Assembly (NCBI RefSeq): GCF_902859915.1
Contig: NZ_CADIKK010000004.1
Coordinates: 1-64,000, forward strand
DNA length: 64,000 nucleotides
Reading direction: 5' to 3'
DNA from: Paraburkholderia ultramafica
Lineage (GTDB): Bacteria; Pseudomonadota; Gammaproteobacteria; Burkholderiales; Burkholderiaceae
Of this stretch, positions 45,253 through 55,081 are shown one piece after another (position 1 is the stretch's first letter; every line of letters starts with the position of its first letter). The notes below the pieces were generated by a model. The model was given only the letters and a program-made list of their open reading frames with translations, was not told the origin of the DNA and did not search any database. The position numbers were made by a program, and so were the translations under genes.

Positions 45253-46086
45253 TCAAGCCGAACGGCCCGGCCGGTCGACCGGCTCGATCAGCGTTGCCGT
45301 CGCGGCGGACGACTCAGCTTCTTCCGCCACCAGCGCACCGGCTTTCGCGGTGCCGCCCTGCATCTCGCGCAATGCGGCGGCAATCGCCTGTTCCGCTTGC
45401 GCCGCCAGCGCACGCCGGTCAACGCCCGGCACGAGCGGCGCGCCGACGTACACATGCGCGGTCAGCGGGCCGCCGCGCAGCAGCAGGTTCAGCGAATCGG
45501 CGAGCGACAGATCGTCGATATAGGCGGGCGCGGTGGATTGCCGGCCGTGCGCGTCTTCATACATGATGCACAGCGGCTGCACCGGCGCCGCCGCCGACAC
45601 GGCCGCCTGGAACATATTCGCGTGAAACGGCAGCAGCGCGAGTCCGTTGGACGTGGTGCCTTCAGGAAACACGCACATCAGCTCGCCCGCGCTCAGGCGA
45701 GCGGACAGTTCGTGCATGATCCGCTTCGCGTCGCTGCGCTTTTCGCGCTGGATGAACACCGTATCCAGTTGCTGCGCGAGCCAGCCGACCAGCGGCCATT
45801 GCCGGATCTCCGCCTTCGACACGAACGGCGTCGGCCGCCACGCGTTGATCACGTAGATATCGATCCACGAGATGTGATTGGCGACCACCAGCGCGCCACG
45901 CTCGAGCCGCGCGCTGTCGTTATGCACGACGAGCCGCATGCCGCACAGGCGCAGCATTTTCAACGACCACGCGCGATTGAGCGCGTGACGCCGTTCAGCG
46001 CCGGCGCGGGGAAAGCGCGTCGCCACGATCCACATGCCGTGCAGCAGATGCGCGATCAGACGGGCCTTGCGTAACGCGAGCTTCAT
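45253..46086 (-). CDS. plsC: 1-acyl-sn-glycerol-3-phosphate acyltransferase
   Basis: 277 residues. Acyltransferase block I is ANHISWIDIYVINA; block II contains FIQREKRSDAKRIM; block III is CVFPEGTTSNGLALLPF. The N-terminus has one hydrophobic membrane-association segment. It acylates lysophosphatidic acid in phospholipid synthesis at the inner membrane. It follows the PyrC-like gene by 60 bases at the end of the yqgE-to-plsC transcript. The block I motif reads NHISWID rather than NHxxxxD with a tyrosine, well within family variation. Confidence 0.92.
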   Translation of the reverse strand: MKLALRKARLIAHLLHGMWIVATRFPRAGAERRHALNRAWSLKMLRLCGMRLVVHNDSARLERGALVVANHISWIDIYVINAWRPTPFVSKAEIRQWPLVGWLAQQLDTVFIQREKRSDAKRIMHELSARLSAGELMCVFPEGTTSNGLALLPFHANMFQAAVSAAAPVQPLCIMYEDAHGRQSTAPAYIDDLSLADSLNLLLRGGPLTAHVYVGAPLVPGVDRRALAAQAEQAIAAALREMQGGTAKAGALVAEEAESSAATATLIEPVDRPGRSA

Positions 46087-46146
46087 GGTCAGGGCTTTCC
46101 GTAACTTGGCAATGAGTTGGCGATCAGCTTGGCGCTGCCGCGGCGC

Positions 46147-47427
46147 TTAACGCTGCTCGAACGCGACTTGACCGGACACGATGGTCGCCCGCACGCGCGC
46201 CGGCAGTTCGTAACCGAGGAACGGCGTATTGTGCCCCTGGCTCTTCAACGCGCGCGGCTCGACACGCCAATGCGCGTGACGGTCGAACACGCAGAGGTCG
46301 GCCACCTTACCCACTGCGAGACGGCCGGCCGCTTCGAGCTTGAGCACGTCGGCCGGCGCCGCCGTGATGCGGTTCAGCGCCTTCGCAAGCGGCACACCGG
46401 CTTCGTCGGCCCATTTCACCGTCAGCGACAGGAACAGCTCCAGCCCGGTTGCGCCCGGCGTGGCTTCGGCAAACGGCAGCAGCTTTTCATCGTCGTCGAC
46501 CGGCGTGTGGTCGGAGCAGATCGCGTCGATCGTGCCATCGGCGAGGCCCGCGCGGATCGCTTCGCGATCGCGCTGCTGACGCAGCGGCGGATCGAGCCGG
46601 AACTGCGCGTCGAAGTAGCCGATGTCGAGATCGATCAGATGCACGTGATTCACGGTGACGTCGCACGACACCGGCAAACCCTCGGCCTTCGCCGCGCGCA
46701 TCAGCGCAATGCCCGCCGCCGACGACACATGCGACAGATGCACCCGCGCGCCGGTCACGCGCACGAGTTCGAAGATGGTGTGCAGCGCGATCGTTTCCGC
46801 CGACACCGGCACGCCCGACAGCCCAAGCCTTGACGCCAGCGCGCCGCTCGCGGCCACGCCGCCCTTGCCGAGATAAGCGTCCACGGGACGCAGCCATACG
46901 GTGTAGCCGTAGGTCTTCGCGTATTGCAGTGCGCGCATCAGCACCTGGGTGTCGACCACCGGCACGTCGGCCTGCGAAAAGCCGATGCAGCCCGCTTCGG
47001 TCAACTCGACCATCTCGGTGATGACCTGCCCGTTGAGGCCGACCGTCAACGCGCCGAGCGGATACACGTGCGCCTGGTTCAGGTTGCGCGCGCGGAACTT
47101 GAGCATCTCGACGAGGCCCGGTTCATCGAGCGTCGGGTCGGTGTCCGGCGGACACACGAGGCTCGTCACGCCGCCCGCGAGCGCCGCGGCCATTTCGGAT
47201 TCGAGCGTCGCCTTGTGTTCGTAGCCCGGCTCGCGCAAGCGCGCGGACAGGTCGACGAGACCCGGCGCGATATGCAGCCCCTTGGCGTCGATCGTCTTCG
47301 CCGCGTGGAAGTCGGCCGGCGCGTTGCCGATGGCGACGACCTTGCCCGCCGCGATAAAAATGTCCTGCTGCTGTTCGGTGCCCGCTGCCGGATCGATCAG
47401 CGTGCCGCCTTGAATATGAATCTTCAT
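46147..47427 (-). CDS. dihydroorotase-like protein, probably non-catalytic (PyrC' type)
   Basis: 426 residues of the class I dihydroorotase/amidohydrolase fold. The usual metal motif DxHxHLREPG reads DLSARLREPG here, so both histidines are lost (Ser and Arg). Other parts of the fold are kept: VHLSHVSSAAGIALMRAA, CSDHTPVDDDEKLLPF. It lies downstream of pyrB, as in pseudomonads, where a non-catalytic dihydroorotase homologue is needed to assemble the aspartate transcarbamoylase complex. A structural role is therefore likely. Start at 47427 is the ATG with MKIHIQGGTLIDP. Confidence 0.88.
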   Translation of the reverse strand: MKIHIQGGTLIDPAAGTEQQQDIFIAAGKVVAIGNAPADFHAAKTIDAKGLHIAPGLVDLSARLREPGYEHKATLESEMAAALAGGVTSLVCPPDTDPTLDEPGLVEMLKFRARNLNQAHVYPLGALTVGLNGQVITEMVELTEAGCIGFSQADVPVVDTQVLMRALQYAKTYGYTVWLRPVDAYLGKGGVAASGALASRLGLSGVPVSAETIALHTIFELVRVTGARVHLSHVSSAAGIALMRAAKAEGLPVSCDVTVNHVHLIDLDIGYFDAQFRLDPPLRQQRDREAIRAGLADGTIDAICSDHTPVDDDEKLLPFAEATPGATGLELFLSLTVKWADEAGVPLAKALNRITAAPADVLKLEAAGRLAVGKVADLCVFDRHAHWRVEPRALKSQGHNTPFLGYELPARVRATIVSGQVAFEQR

Positions 47428-47586
47428 GCGCTGCCTTATGTTCAGCCTGGTGTTCAGCCAGGTTCCGCGTTGCTTGACGCGTGTTCTTCGTACTGTGCTT
47501 GTATGCCTCGGTGCCTGGACGGCGCCGTGGCTCGATGGCGCCACGCTGCTTGCGGCGTGGCGCCCGAACCGGTGAACCCGGCAAGG

Positions 47587-48612
47587 TCAATCGTGATTGC
47601 CCGCGACGATGCCCATCACCGCCATGCGCACCGCGATACCGAAAGTCACCTGGTTCAGGATCACCGATTGCGGACCGTCGGCCACCTGCGAATCGATTTC
47701 GACGCCGCGATTCATCGGACCCGGGTGCATCACGATCGCATCGGGCGCGGCGAGCGCGAGACGCTCCGGCGTCAAGCCCCAGCTCTTGAAGTATTCCTGC
47801 GCCGACGGCAGCAACGCGCCGCTCATCCGCTCGTTCTGCAAGCGCAGCATGATGATCACGTCGACGTCCTTCAGGCCTTCGTCGAGGTTGTGAAACACCC
47901 GCACCCCCATCTGTTCGAGACCGCCCGGCAGCAGCGTGCGCGGACCGATCGCGCGCACTTCCGGCACGCCGAGCGTGGTCAGCGCATGGATGTCCGAGCG
48001 CGCGACCCGCGAATGCAGAATGTCGCCGACGATCGCCACGCGCAGCTTCGTGAAGTCCTTCTTGTAGTGGCGGATCGTGTACATGTCGAGCAGACCCTGG
48101 GTCGGGTGTGCATGACGGCCGTCGCCGGCGTTGATCACGTGCACGTGCGGCGCGCAATGCTGGGCGATCAGGTACGGCGCGCCGCTCGACGCATGGCGCA
48201 CGACGAACATGTCGGCGTGCATCGCCGACAGATTGTTGATCGTGTCGAGCAGCGATTCGCCCTTGCTGGTCGACGACGCGTTGATGTTCAGATTCAGCAC
48301 GTCCGCCGACAAACGCGTCGCGGCGATTTCGAAGGTGGTGCGGGTGCGCGTCGAGTTCTCGAAGAACAGGTTGAACACCGACTTGCCGCGCAACAGCGGC
48401 ACCTTCTTCACTTCACGATCGGTCACGCTGACGAACTGGTCGGCGGTGTCGAGAATGTGATTGACGATCGCCTTCGGCAAGCCTTCGATCGACAACAGAT
48501 GTTTGAGCTCGCCGTTTTTCGTGAGCTGCGGGTTGCCCTTCAGGAAGCCATAACGGAAGCGCTCGGTGGCGCTATCGGTGCGATCCTGGGGAGCCTGGGT
48601 GGCGGTGTTCAT
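47587..48612 (-). CDS. pyrB: aspartate carbamoyltransferase catalytic subunit
   Basis: 341 residues. The carbamoyl-phosphate site is [19 protein letters not shown]; further on [27 protein letters not shown] and [12 protein letters not shown]. It makes carbamoyl-aspartate, the committed step of pyrimidine synthesis. It has a roughly 30-residue N-terminal extension before [14 protein letters not shown], as in other beta-proteobacterial forms that bind the PyrC-like partner. Confidence 0.96.
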   Translation of the reverse strand: MNTATQAPQDRTDSATERFRYGFLKGNPQLTKNGELKHLLSIEGLPKAIVNHILDTADQFVSVTDREVKKVPLLRGKSVFNLFFENSTRTRTTFEIAATRLSADVLNLNINASSTSKGESLLDTINNLSAMHADMFVVRHASSGAPYLIAQHCAPHVHVINAGDGRHAHPTQGLLDMYTIRHYKKDFTKLRVAIVGDILHSRVARSDIHALTTLGVPEVRAIGPRTLLPGGLEQMGVRVFHNLDEGLKDVDVIIMLRLQNERMSGALLPSAQEYFKSWGLTPERLALAAPDAIVMHPGPMNRGVEIDSQVADGPQSVILNQVTFGIAVRMAVMGIVAGNHD

Positions 48613-48806
48613 GGTGTACCTGCTTCAAATACGGGCTTCAACGTGATCGATGTCGATGCTGACTGCGTGTGACGATTCCAAAAACCGGCCTTCGCGCGCA
48701 ATGCCGCGAAGATCGGCTTCAAATTCTTTTCTGCGTGGTTGCCCGAATGCGGTGAGCGCAAACGCAAGCTGCCCGATGCGGTCCGGCGCACAGCGTCGCG
48801 CCATGT

Positions 48807-49346
48807 TCAATCGACGCGCGCTTCGGTGTGAAACGTGAAACGCGGGTGGCCTTCGCCAGCTTGTTCGCGGGCCAGCACGAGCGTCGCCTCGGCGGGCACG
48901 TTCACCACGCCGCCGACAAAGCGCGCCGCCACCGGCAATTCGCGCCCGCCGCGATCGGCGAGCACCGCCAGTTCGACCGATGCCGGGCGGCCATAGTCGT
49001 ACAGTTCGTTGAGCGCCGCGCGAATCGTGCGGCCGGTGTACAGCACGTCGTCGACCAGCACGATGCGGGCGCCGTCGACCGAAAACGGCAGCGAGGTCGG
49101 GCTCGCCTGCGAGTGCAGGCCTTTTTTCGCGTAGTCGTCGCGATGCAGCGCGACGTTCACCACGCCGAAGCTCGGCAGGTCCAGGTCGCGCGCGAGCCGT
49201 TCGGCGAGCCACGCGCCGCCGCTATGAATGCCGGCCAGCACGGCGCCTTCGGCACCCTGCTGCCCTGCGCCAGGCTGGTCGCCATACAGCGCGCGAATCT
49301 GGTCGAGCAACGCGCGATAAAGCGCTTCGGCGTCAATGGAACTCAT
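48807..49346 (-). CDS. pyrR: PyrR bifunctional regulator / uracil phosphoribosyltransferase
   Basis: 179 residues, phosphoribosyltransferase fold. PRPP loop [18 protein letters not shown] and flexible loop region [14 protein letters not shown] are typical. The N-terminus holds [14 protein letters not shown]. PyrR homologues attenuate pyr transcripts in Gram-positives; regulatory function here is not established, uracil phosphoribosyltransferase activity is the safer call. Overlaps ruvX by 14 bases; 194 gene-free bases separate it from pyrB. Confidence 0.93.
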   Translation of the reverse strand: MSSIDAEALYRALLDQIRALYGDQPGAGQQGAEGAVLAGIHSGGAWLAERLARDLDLPSFGVVNVALHRDDYAKKGLHSQASPTSLPFSVDGARIVLVDDVLYTGRTIRAALNELYDYGRPASVELAVLADRGGRELPVAARFVGGVVNVPAEATLVLAREQAGEGHPRFTFHTEARVD

Positions 49347-49773
49347 GATCGTCGGAAAGTCCGTCTAGATATTGCTGGAGGATGATGCTGGCGGCTTCGG
49401 CGTCGAGCATATCGGCGCGGCCTTTGCCCGCGCGGATTTCCGCTTTCGCCTCGACCGACGAATAGCGCTCGTCGATCCACGTCACCGGCAGATTGAAGCG
49501 GCCGTTCAGCTGATTGCCGAAGCGCTTCGCGAGTTGCGTCATTTCGTGCGGCGCGCCGTCCGGGTGCATCGGCAAGCCGACCACCAACGCGTCCGGCTTC
49601 CACTCGGCGATCAGCTTGCCGACCGCCTCGAAGCGGTACTCGCGGCTGCGGTTCTGCACGATGACGAGCGGCCGCGCGCGCTTCGTCAGCGAATTGCCGA
49701 CCGCCACGCCGATGCGCTTTTCACCGTAGTCGAACGCAAGCAGCGTCGCCTCACGTCCGGCCGGCAGGCTCAT
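49333..49773 (-). CDS. ruvX: YqgF/RuvX-family Holliday-junction-resolvase-like protein
   Basis: 146 residues, RNase H-like fold. Starts [19 protein letters not shown] with the first acidic residue; [16 protein letters not shown] and [16 protein letters not shown] contain the other conserved acidic residues. Family members process rRNA ends or act on recombination intermediates. Four-base overlap with yqgE on one side and 14-base overlap with pyrR on the other. Confidence 0.94.
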   Translation of the reverse strand: MSLPAGREATLLAFDYGEKRIGVAVGNSLTKRARPLVIVQNRSREYRFEAVGKLIAEWKPDALVVGLPMHPDGAPHEMTQLAKRFGNQLNGRFNLPVTWIDERYSSVEAKAEIRAGKGRADMLDAEAASIILQQYLDGLSDDHEFH

Positions 49774-50348
49774 GCGTGACCCGCCTCGCCCGACAGCATC
49801 GACAGCGAAATGCCGAGCAGCGCGAGCGCGGCTTCGAGACGCTCTTCGGCGGGCACGTCGAAGACGATTTTGGGGTCGGCTTCGACCGTCAGCCAGCCGT
49901 TCTTCGAGATCTCTTCTTCGAGCTGACCCGCGCCCCAGCCGGCGTGACCGAGCGTGAGCAGGAAACGTTCCGGACCGGTGCCGCTGGCGACGGCTTCGAG
50001 CACGTCTTTCGAGGTGGTCATTTCCAGACCGCCCGGTACCGACATCGACGACGTGTACGTGTTGCCGTCTTTCGGATCGTGCAGCACGAAGCCGCGCTCG
50101 GTTTGCACCGGGCCGCCGAAATACACGGGCACATGGAGAAGGGGTTCGATCTCGAGCTTGAGGTCGATGCGATTGAAGAGCGCTTCCAGGTCGATGTCGG
50201 TCGGCCGGTTGATCACGAGGCCGAGCGCGCCGCGCTCACTGTGATCGCAAAGGTAGACCACCGTTCCTGAAAACGTCGGATCGGCCATGTTCGGCATGGC
50301 GATCAGGAACTGGTTGGTCAGATTGATGCGATCGGTACTCTTGGACAT
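49770..50348 (-). CDS. yqgE: YqgE/AlgH family protein (UPF0301)
   Basis: 192 residues. Diagnostic stretches: [39 protein letters not shown] and [17 protein letters not shown]. Function is not firmly known; AlgH was named for an effect on alginate gene expression. First gene of the block running to plsC. A TAAAAT box at 50361-50356 lies too close to the start codon to be a convincing -10. Confidence 0.94.
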   Translation of the reverse strand: MSKSTDRINLTNQFLIAMPNMADPTFSGTVVYLCDHSERGALGLVINRPTDIDLEALFNRIDLKLEIEPLLHVPVYFGGPVQTERGFVLHDPKDGNTYTSSMSVPGGLEMTTSKDVLEAVASGTGPERFLLTLGHAGWGAGQLEEEISKNGWLTVEADPKIVFDVPAEERLEAALALLGISLSMLSGEAGHA

Positions 50349-50656
50349 AGTTCGGATTTTAGCAAAGACGATGCAGGATGGCGGGCTTTGAGCGTGGAAC
50401 CGCGATGCGTGCCCTGGTGCATGCCGCGAGCCATCGGCGACGATTCAAGTTGCACTCTATCACGCACGCGGGCCGTGGCCACGGTGCAGATGAACGGTGT
50501 GCGGCGGCACGCGGGCTGCGTGGCGCCGGGTTTTGCAATGGCGACTCGTTGCGGCAGGTTCACGCCGCTTGCCGCGGTGTGCTATGGGTTTGCTTCCGGT
50601 TGCCGCCGACACGGCAAGCATGCCGGACCTGCCTCGGCGGCGATGGTGGCGATGGC
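50349..50656. other. 308-base intergenic region, no gene supported
   Basis: It lies between the 473-residue unknown gene and yqgE, both on the minus strand, and must carry the promoter for the yqgE-pyr block. Only a weak TAAAAT box near 50356 is visible. Open frames here have Arg/Ala-rich shadow translations. Confidence 0.4.
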
Positions 50657-52078
50657 TCACGCGCCGCCCTGCTCGATCGCGCGCGTGAGCGTGGCGAGGG
50701 TCGCCTGCGTGACCCCGCCGCCGGGTGGCGCGACGCCCGCAGCGACCTTGTGCAGCGTCGCACGGAGTGCTTCGGCGGCTTGCTCGAGCGTGCTCGCCGC
50801 CGGCGCACCGACGATCACATGCGCGCGCACCGCCGGCGTCGACACGCCCGCGTGCGCGCGACGGCGCCACGCGAGCCCCAGCGCGTCGGCCAGCAGCGCC
50901 ACGTGGCCGAGGCCCAGCGCGCACGCGGCAGAGCCGAGCCGGTAGGCGGCGTCGCCCGCTTGCAGCGCTTCGCTGGGATCGGCTTTCTCAGGCTGGTCGG
51001 CCGCGCGGGCGTGCTCGGTCAAGGCGGAGATCGACGCGTCCGCCGTCTGCAGGAAGTCTTCGTAGGCGTTCGCGTTGACGGTCAGCAGGCCTAGATCGCG
51101 GGTCAGTGAGCCGCGGGTCGCGCTGATCGACTGCGCCTCGAGCGCGCCCGCTTCCCACAGCATTTCGGACGACTGGGTGCCGGCGACGTGCCAATCGACG
51201 GTCAGGCCGTAATCGTGCAGCACCTCGACCTGTTCGGCGTCTTCCGCCGCCGCGCCGAACAACGCGTAGTCGCGCCACAACAGCGCCAGCGTCGCGCGCA
51301 CCAGCGAGCGCGGCGCGCGCTGGATACCGCGCGCGTGATCGGCCAGCGCCAGATTGCAGCGCGCGTAGAAGCGCCGCGCATCGGTTTCGCTGGTGGCGTG
51401 GCCGCCGAGTCGCAAGGCCTTCGCGCAAGCCTTGGCGAGACGCCAGAAGTCATAGGGGTCCGGGCCGGCGAGTTCGGCGAAAACGGCGTCCAGTTCGTCG
51501 AGTGCCGCGTTGGTGACGGCCAGCGCGGCCGCGCTGCCGGTCTTGGCCTGCGAGCGCAGCACCGGCAGCAGCGCGCGCTCGTAGCGCATCCGCAAATGAG
51601 CGAGCTGATCGGCGGGTTGCGCGTGCAGCGACGCCGGCGGCACCGGGCGCGCGGTCAGCGCGAGATCTTCGAAAGCGACGGTGGAACCGGGCGTGTGCTC
51701 GGACAGGTGGGCACAGAGCGTCCGGTAATGATTGAACAGCGTGGGCGAGCAGCACAGCTCGCGCAGATTGTGACGTTCGAGCGCCGCGCGGAACTCGCGC
51801 AACGCCGCGCCGAACACCGGCCGGGCGCTGTCGGCGTCAGGCGGATCGCCCGCTGCGAGCGGCGAGAGCCGCACCAGCGCGTCCGCGAAGCGCTGTGCGC
51901 TCAGCCAGCCGGCCGCGCGCAACGCGTGCGATGCACGCAGCAGCGCCGAGGTGCTCTCGTGGTTCTGTTCGAATGCCAACAGCGCCTCTGCCAGCGCCAG
52001 TTCCGCGGGACGGACAGCGCCCCCGCGCGGATTCGGCAAGGCGTCGAAGGAAACGGGTCCAGCGGATCGATGGGTCAT
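50657..52078 (-). CDS. unknown protein with Hpt-like degenerate segment
   Basis: 473 residues, mostly alpha-helical and Ala/Leu-rich, no signal peptide or membrane helix. Residues near 395-425 read AAYRLGSAACALGLGHVALLADAL in two parts, which follows the helix pattern of Hpt domains (HRLKGAAxxLG) but has Tyr where the phospho-His should be. The rest resembles the repeated Hpt-like N-terminal region of ChpA/PilL kinases. Together with the rubredoxin gene upstream, it may be a remnant or accessory of a type IV pilus chemosensory locus. I am not certain of homology. Confidence 0.6.
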   Translation of the reverse strand: MTHRSAGPVSFDALPNPRGGAVRPAELALAEALLAFEQNHESTSALLRASHALRAAGWLSAQRFADALVRLSPLAAGDPPDADSARPVFGAALREFRAALERHNLRELCCSPTLFNHYRTLCAHLSEHTPGSTVAFEDLALTARPVPPASLHAQPADQLAHLRMRYERALLPVLRSQAKTGSAAALAVTNAALDELDAVFAELAGPDPYDFWRLAKACAKALRLGGHATSETDARRFYARCNLALADHARGIQRAPRSLVRATLALLWRDYALFGAAAEDAEQVEVLHDYGLTVDWHVAGTQSSEMLWEAGALEAQSISATRGSLTRDLGLLTVNANAYEDFLQTADASISALTEHARAADQPEKADPSEALQAGDAAYRLGSAACALGLGHVALLADALGLAWRRRAHAGVSTPAVRAHVIVGAPAASTLEQAAEALRATLHKVAAGVAPPGGGVTQATLATLTRAIEQGGA

Positions 52079-52327
52079 GGGCAGGCGACACGAAGCTGAC
52101 GGGCCGTCGCTTCGCGCCGCGCGCAGACTGATTGGCTAACGCGCGAACCGGCGACAGGACAATGACAGACTACCGTTGCGACACGGCACAGTCGACGATG
52201 TTCCGCGCCGACGCGGTGAGGCAGGATTCCGAGCGCGGGCGGCGCATCGGGCACGTTGGCGGATGCCGCCCGCGTGCAATACGGGCCCCCGGGCTCCAGC
52301 CGGCTAATGCCGGCTGCCCAGCGGACT

Positions 52328-52498
52328 TCAGATCTGGACCATCTCGAAGTCTTCCTTGCGCGCTCCGCACTCCGGGCAGGTCCAGTTAATAGGAACGTCC
52401 TCCCAGCGTGTGCCCGGCGCAATGCCTTCGTCCGGCAAACCGGCTTCTTCGTCGTAAATCCAGCCGCAAATCAGGCACATCCAGCTTTGATATTCCAT
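52328..52498 (-). CDS. rubredoxin
   Basis: 56 residues. The two CxxC iron sites are MCLICGW and WTCPECGARK, with YDEEAGLPDEGIAPGTRWED between them as in rubredoxins. A small cytoplasmic electron carrier. The start at 52498 (MEYQSWMCLIC) gives the standard length; the longer frame upstream is shadow. Divergent from thiD, with 289 bases between that should hold both promoters. Confidence 0.97.
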   Translation of the reverse strand: MEYQSWMCLICGWIYDEEAGLPDEGIAPGTRWEDVPINWTCPECGARKEDFEMVQI

Positions 52499-52787
52499 TC
52501 TTGTGTCGCGTCGTAGAGTCCGTGGAAACGGGAGCCATGATGGTACCGTGTTGCCGCCCCAATGCCTAGCAATCAGAAACGCGCTATCGTAGCGTACGGC
52601 GGTCCCGGACAGGGCCGTTTGCGCCAGCTCGACCGGCCGTCGCGGCGTCATGCCGCTCACGGGCCGCCGCCCGCCTGCGGCAACGAGCCAAAGTGTGCGA
52701 AAAAACGCCCCCTCAACGGTTTAGGCCGCATAATTGAGCCGATTGCGCACTCTCTGCGCCAAAATCCAGCTCTTTTTGTCAATCTTC

Positions 52788-53648
52788 ATGCCCAGCGACA
52801 CGCCTCCGATCGTCCTCACCTTCGGCCTTTCCGACCCCACCGGCGGCTCCGGCCTGCAAGCCGATTTGATGACCCTTGCCAGCATGGGCTGCCATGGCGT
52901 TTCCGTGCTCACGGGCTACACCGTGCGCGACTCGGCCAGTTGCGACGAAGTCACCGGGCTCGACCCTGATGTCGTCGCGACCCAGGCGCGGATGCTGCTC
53001 GAAGACATGCCGATCGCCGCGTTCAAGGTCGGCGCATGCACGCGCGCGGAAGTGGTGAGCGCGATCGCCGAAGTGGTCGCCGATTACGACGACATTCCGC
53101 TGATTCTCGCCCCCGACTTCACGCTCGACGACGAGCACGTGCTCGCCGCCGACGAACTGCGTGAAGCGATCGCCGATCTGCTGGCGCCGCAAACCACCCT
53201 GCTGGTCGCCGATTCGGCTACGCTCCTCGCGCTCGCCCAGCCGGACGGCGACGCTGAAGCGCCGAGCCTGGACGCGGCGATCTCGCACCTGCTGTCCCAA
53301 GGCTGCGAATACATTCTGTCGACGGAAACCGGTACGCACCGGCTGGTCAATACGCTGTTCAGCGAAGACGGCCAGTTGCGCCAGGACATGTGGGACCGCG
53401 GCAGCCATCGGATCATGGGCTTGACGGATACGCTCGGGTCCGCAATCGCGGCGTTGCTGGCCAATGGCCAGGAACCCGCGGAGGCGGTACGCGAGGCGCA
53501 GGAGTACCTGTATCAGGCGGTGCGCAACGCGTTTCGGCCGGGCATGGGCGCGTATATGCCGGATCGGTTCTTCTGGGCGCGCAGCAGCGACGACGAGACG
53601 CCGCCGACCACTGGCAAGGACGCCGCGCCGGGCGAAGCTCGGCACTGA
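52788..53648 (+). CDS. thiD: hydroxymethylpyrimidine (phosphate) kinase
   Basis: 286 residues from the ATG at 52788. Ribokinase-like fold: VLTFGLSDPTGGSGLQADLM is the HMP-binding entry, followed by HGVSVLTGYTVRDSA, and the C-terminal LTDTLGSAIAALLANG region that normally carries the GxGD catalytic motif; here it reads D-T-L-G-S-A, so the GxGD aspartate is less clear. Phosphorylates HMP and HMP-P for thiamine synthesis. Ends at a strong terminator. Confidence 0.85.
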   Translation: MPSDTPPIVLTFGLSDPTGGSGLQADLMTLASMGCHGVSVLTGYTVRDSASCDEVTGLDPDVVATQARMLLEDMPIAAFKVGACTRAEVVSAIAEVVADYDDIPLILAPDFTLDDEHVLAADELREAIADLLAPQTTLLVADSATLLALAQPDGDAEAPSLDAAISHLLSQGCEYILSTETGTHRLVNTLFSEDGQLRQDMWDRGSHRIMGLTDTLGSAIAALLANGQEPAEAVREAQEYLYQAVRNAFRPGMGAYMPDRFFWARSSDDETPPTTGKDAAPGEARH

Positions 53649-53677
53649 GCCTCGGCAGCCCAGGCGCCGCACGCATG

Positions 53678-53706
53678 AAAAAAGCCCGCATTTATGCGGG
53701 TTTTTT
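53678..53706. terminator. bidirectional intrinsic terminator after thiD
   Basis: CCCGCA and TGCGGG form a hairpin with a TTTA loop, flanked by six A residues on the left and six T residues on the right. It ends thiD and isolates it from the sulfation cassette that follows on the same strand. Confidence 0.9.
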
Positions 53707-53851
53707 CATTTGCGAACACGCTTTGCATTGACCTAGCATAAATTCTGCTTCTTTTCCGTTACCAATCGCTCCACGCGTAATTAAACGTTACAGCGTGTGC
53801 GTTGCCACCACGCTAGACTTTACGAGTCATGAACTTGTCATATGCCCCCAT

Positions 53852-55063
53852 ATGCCTTTTCCGATCTTTTTCATCCATCCTCCGAAAAGCGGTGGATCCA
53901 CCGTTATTTCGTTTTTTGAGTTGAATAAAGGCAACGACCAGTTCGCCAATTTCGAATGGGATCGGAGCGGCTGGGAAAGCTGCCGCGCCAAACTGCTGAC
54001 CACCAGCATTGGGGGCGGCCATCACCCCTACGGCATTCATCGAATTCTCAAGCGCCCCGTCAATTACTGCACCATTCTGCGCGATCCCCTTGCACGCCAG
54101 ATATCGCATTACCGGTATGCGGCAAACGGCAAGAACGGAGACGTTGTGCGTGGCACCAGCGTGTCGATAACCGAGGCTCTCGTGCAGCGCGGCACCCTCT
54201 CGCTCGACGAATGGGTTGCTGAATCCCTGGGCGGAAAAAATCTGTTTGTCCAGATGCTAAGCGGTCATTCCGTGCTCAATGAAAGCAGCCTCGATATCGC
54301 GCAAACCCATCTTCGTCAACATATCGGCACGGTCGGCGTATGTGAGAACATGAGCGATTTTTTACTCGGGCTCTGCGGCATGAGCGGACTGAAATTGCCG
54401 TTTTATTTCGAGACGAACAGGACGCGGGGATCATCGAAAAACAAAGGCCATTTAAGCGAAGCGGCCCGACAAAAGTTTCTCGAAGACAATTGTCTCGACT
54501 ACGAAATATTTCGCGATGCCAACCGGATGATCGAAAGATATGCGGATGAATCAGGGCGCATCTTTTCGAATGCGCTGGACTTGGTTCGGATCATTCAGGC
54601 GGAAATAAATCAGCTTGAAAATCCACACGTCCACAGCTCGATAGTTTTCGGCTTCGACGAAGCGTTCCTCTCAAAAGTGCTTAGCGTAATCCGTCGATTC
54701 GACCTCGCACCCATCGACGAATACCTGGAGTTCGCGCAAAGCCGTCAACCCGTTCTCGCCGACCTGTTCGAGGGCTTTGTCGACACGATTCGCGACGGCG
54801 TGGTGTCGGGCTGGGCCGTCAATCTCAGCCGGCCGGACCAGAGAGTGCCCATCGAAGTCCGCGTAGACAGGGAAGTCGTCGCGAGTGGTTGGAGCGGCGA
54901 GCCTCGACCCGATGTGGCTAACGCGGGATACCCGAGTTCTCACGCTGGATTTTCAATTCCGCTGCCTGCCGGTATTTCGGACGGCTTTCACGTCGCAATC
55001 TCAAATTCGCCCGAAAGCCTGCACAATGCAGGAATCTGGCGACAAGGCTGGCACTGCGCCTGA
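53852..55063 (+). CDS. sulfotransferase-family protein with C-terminal glycan-associated module
   Basis: 403 residues from the ATG at 53852; an upstream ATG adds 19 residues. FFIHPPKSGGSTVISFF supplies the PAPS 5'-phosphosulfate loop, and ILRDPLARQISHYRYAAN the 3'-phosphate site. Residues 310-400 contain FVDTIRDGVVSGWAVNLSRP and VEVRVDREVVASGW-like strands, a small beta module often seen in glycan-modifying enzymes. It most likely sulfates a surface glycan. It is followed by an APS kinase gene 18 bases on. The region is more AT-rich than its neighbours. Confidence 0.8.
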   Translation: MPFPIFFIHPPKSGGSTVISFFELNKGNDQFANFEWDRSGWESCRAKLLTTSIGGGHHPYGIHRILKRPVNYCTILRDPLARQISHYRYAANGKNGDVVRGTSVSITEALVQRGTLSLDEWVAESLGGKNLFVQMLSGHSVLNESSLDIAQTHLRQHIGTVGVCENMSDFLLGLCGMSGLKLPFYFETNRTRGSSKNKGHLSEAARQKFLEDNCLDYEIFRDANRMIERYADESGRIFSNALDLVRIIQAEINQLENPHVHSSIVFGFDEAFLSKVLSVIRRFDLAPIDEYLEFAQSRQPVLADLFEGFVDTIRDGVVSGWAVNLSRPDQRVPIEVRVDREVVASGWSGEPRPDVANAGYPSSHAGFSIPLPAGISDGFHVAISNSPESLHNAGIWRQGWHCA

Positions 55064-55081
55064 GCGCCGAGGGAACCCACA

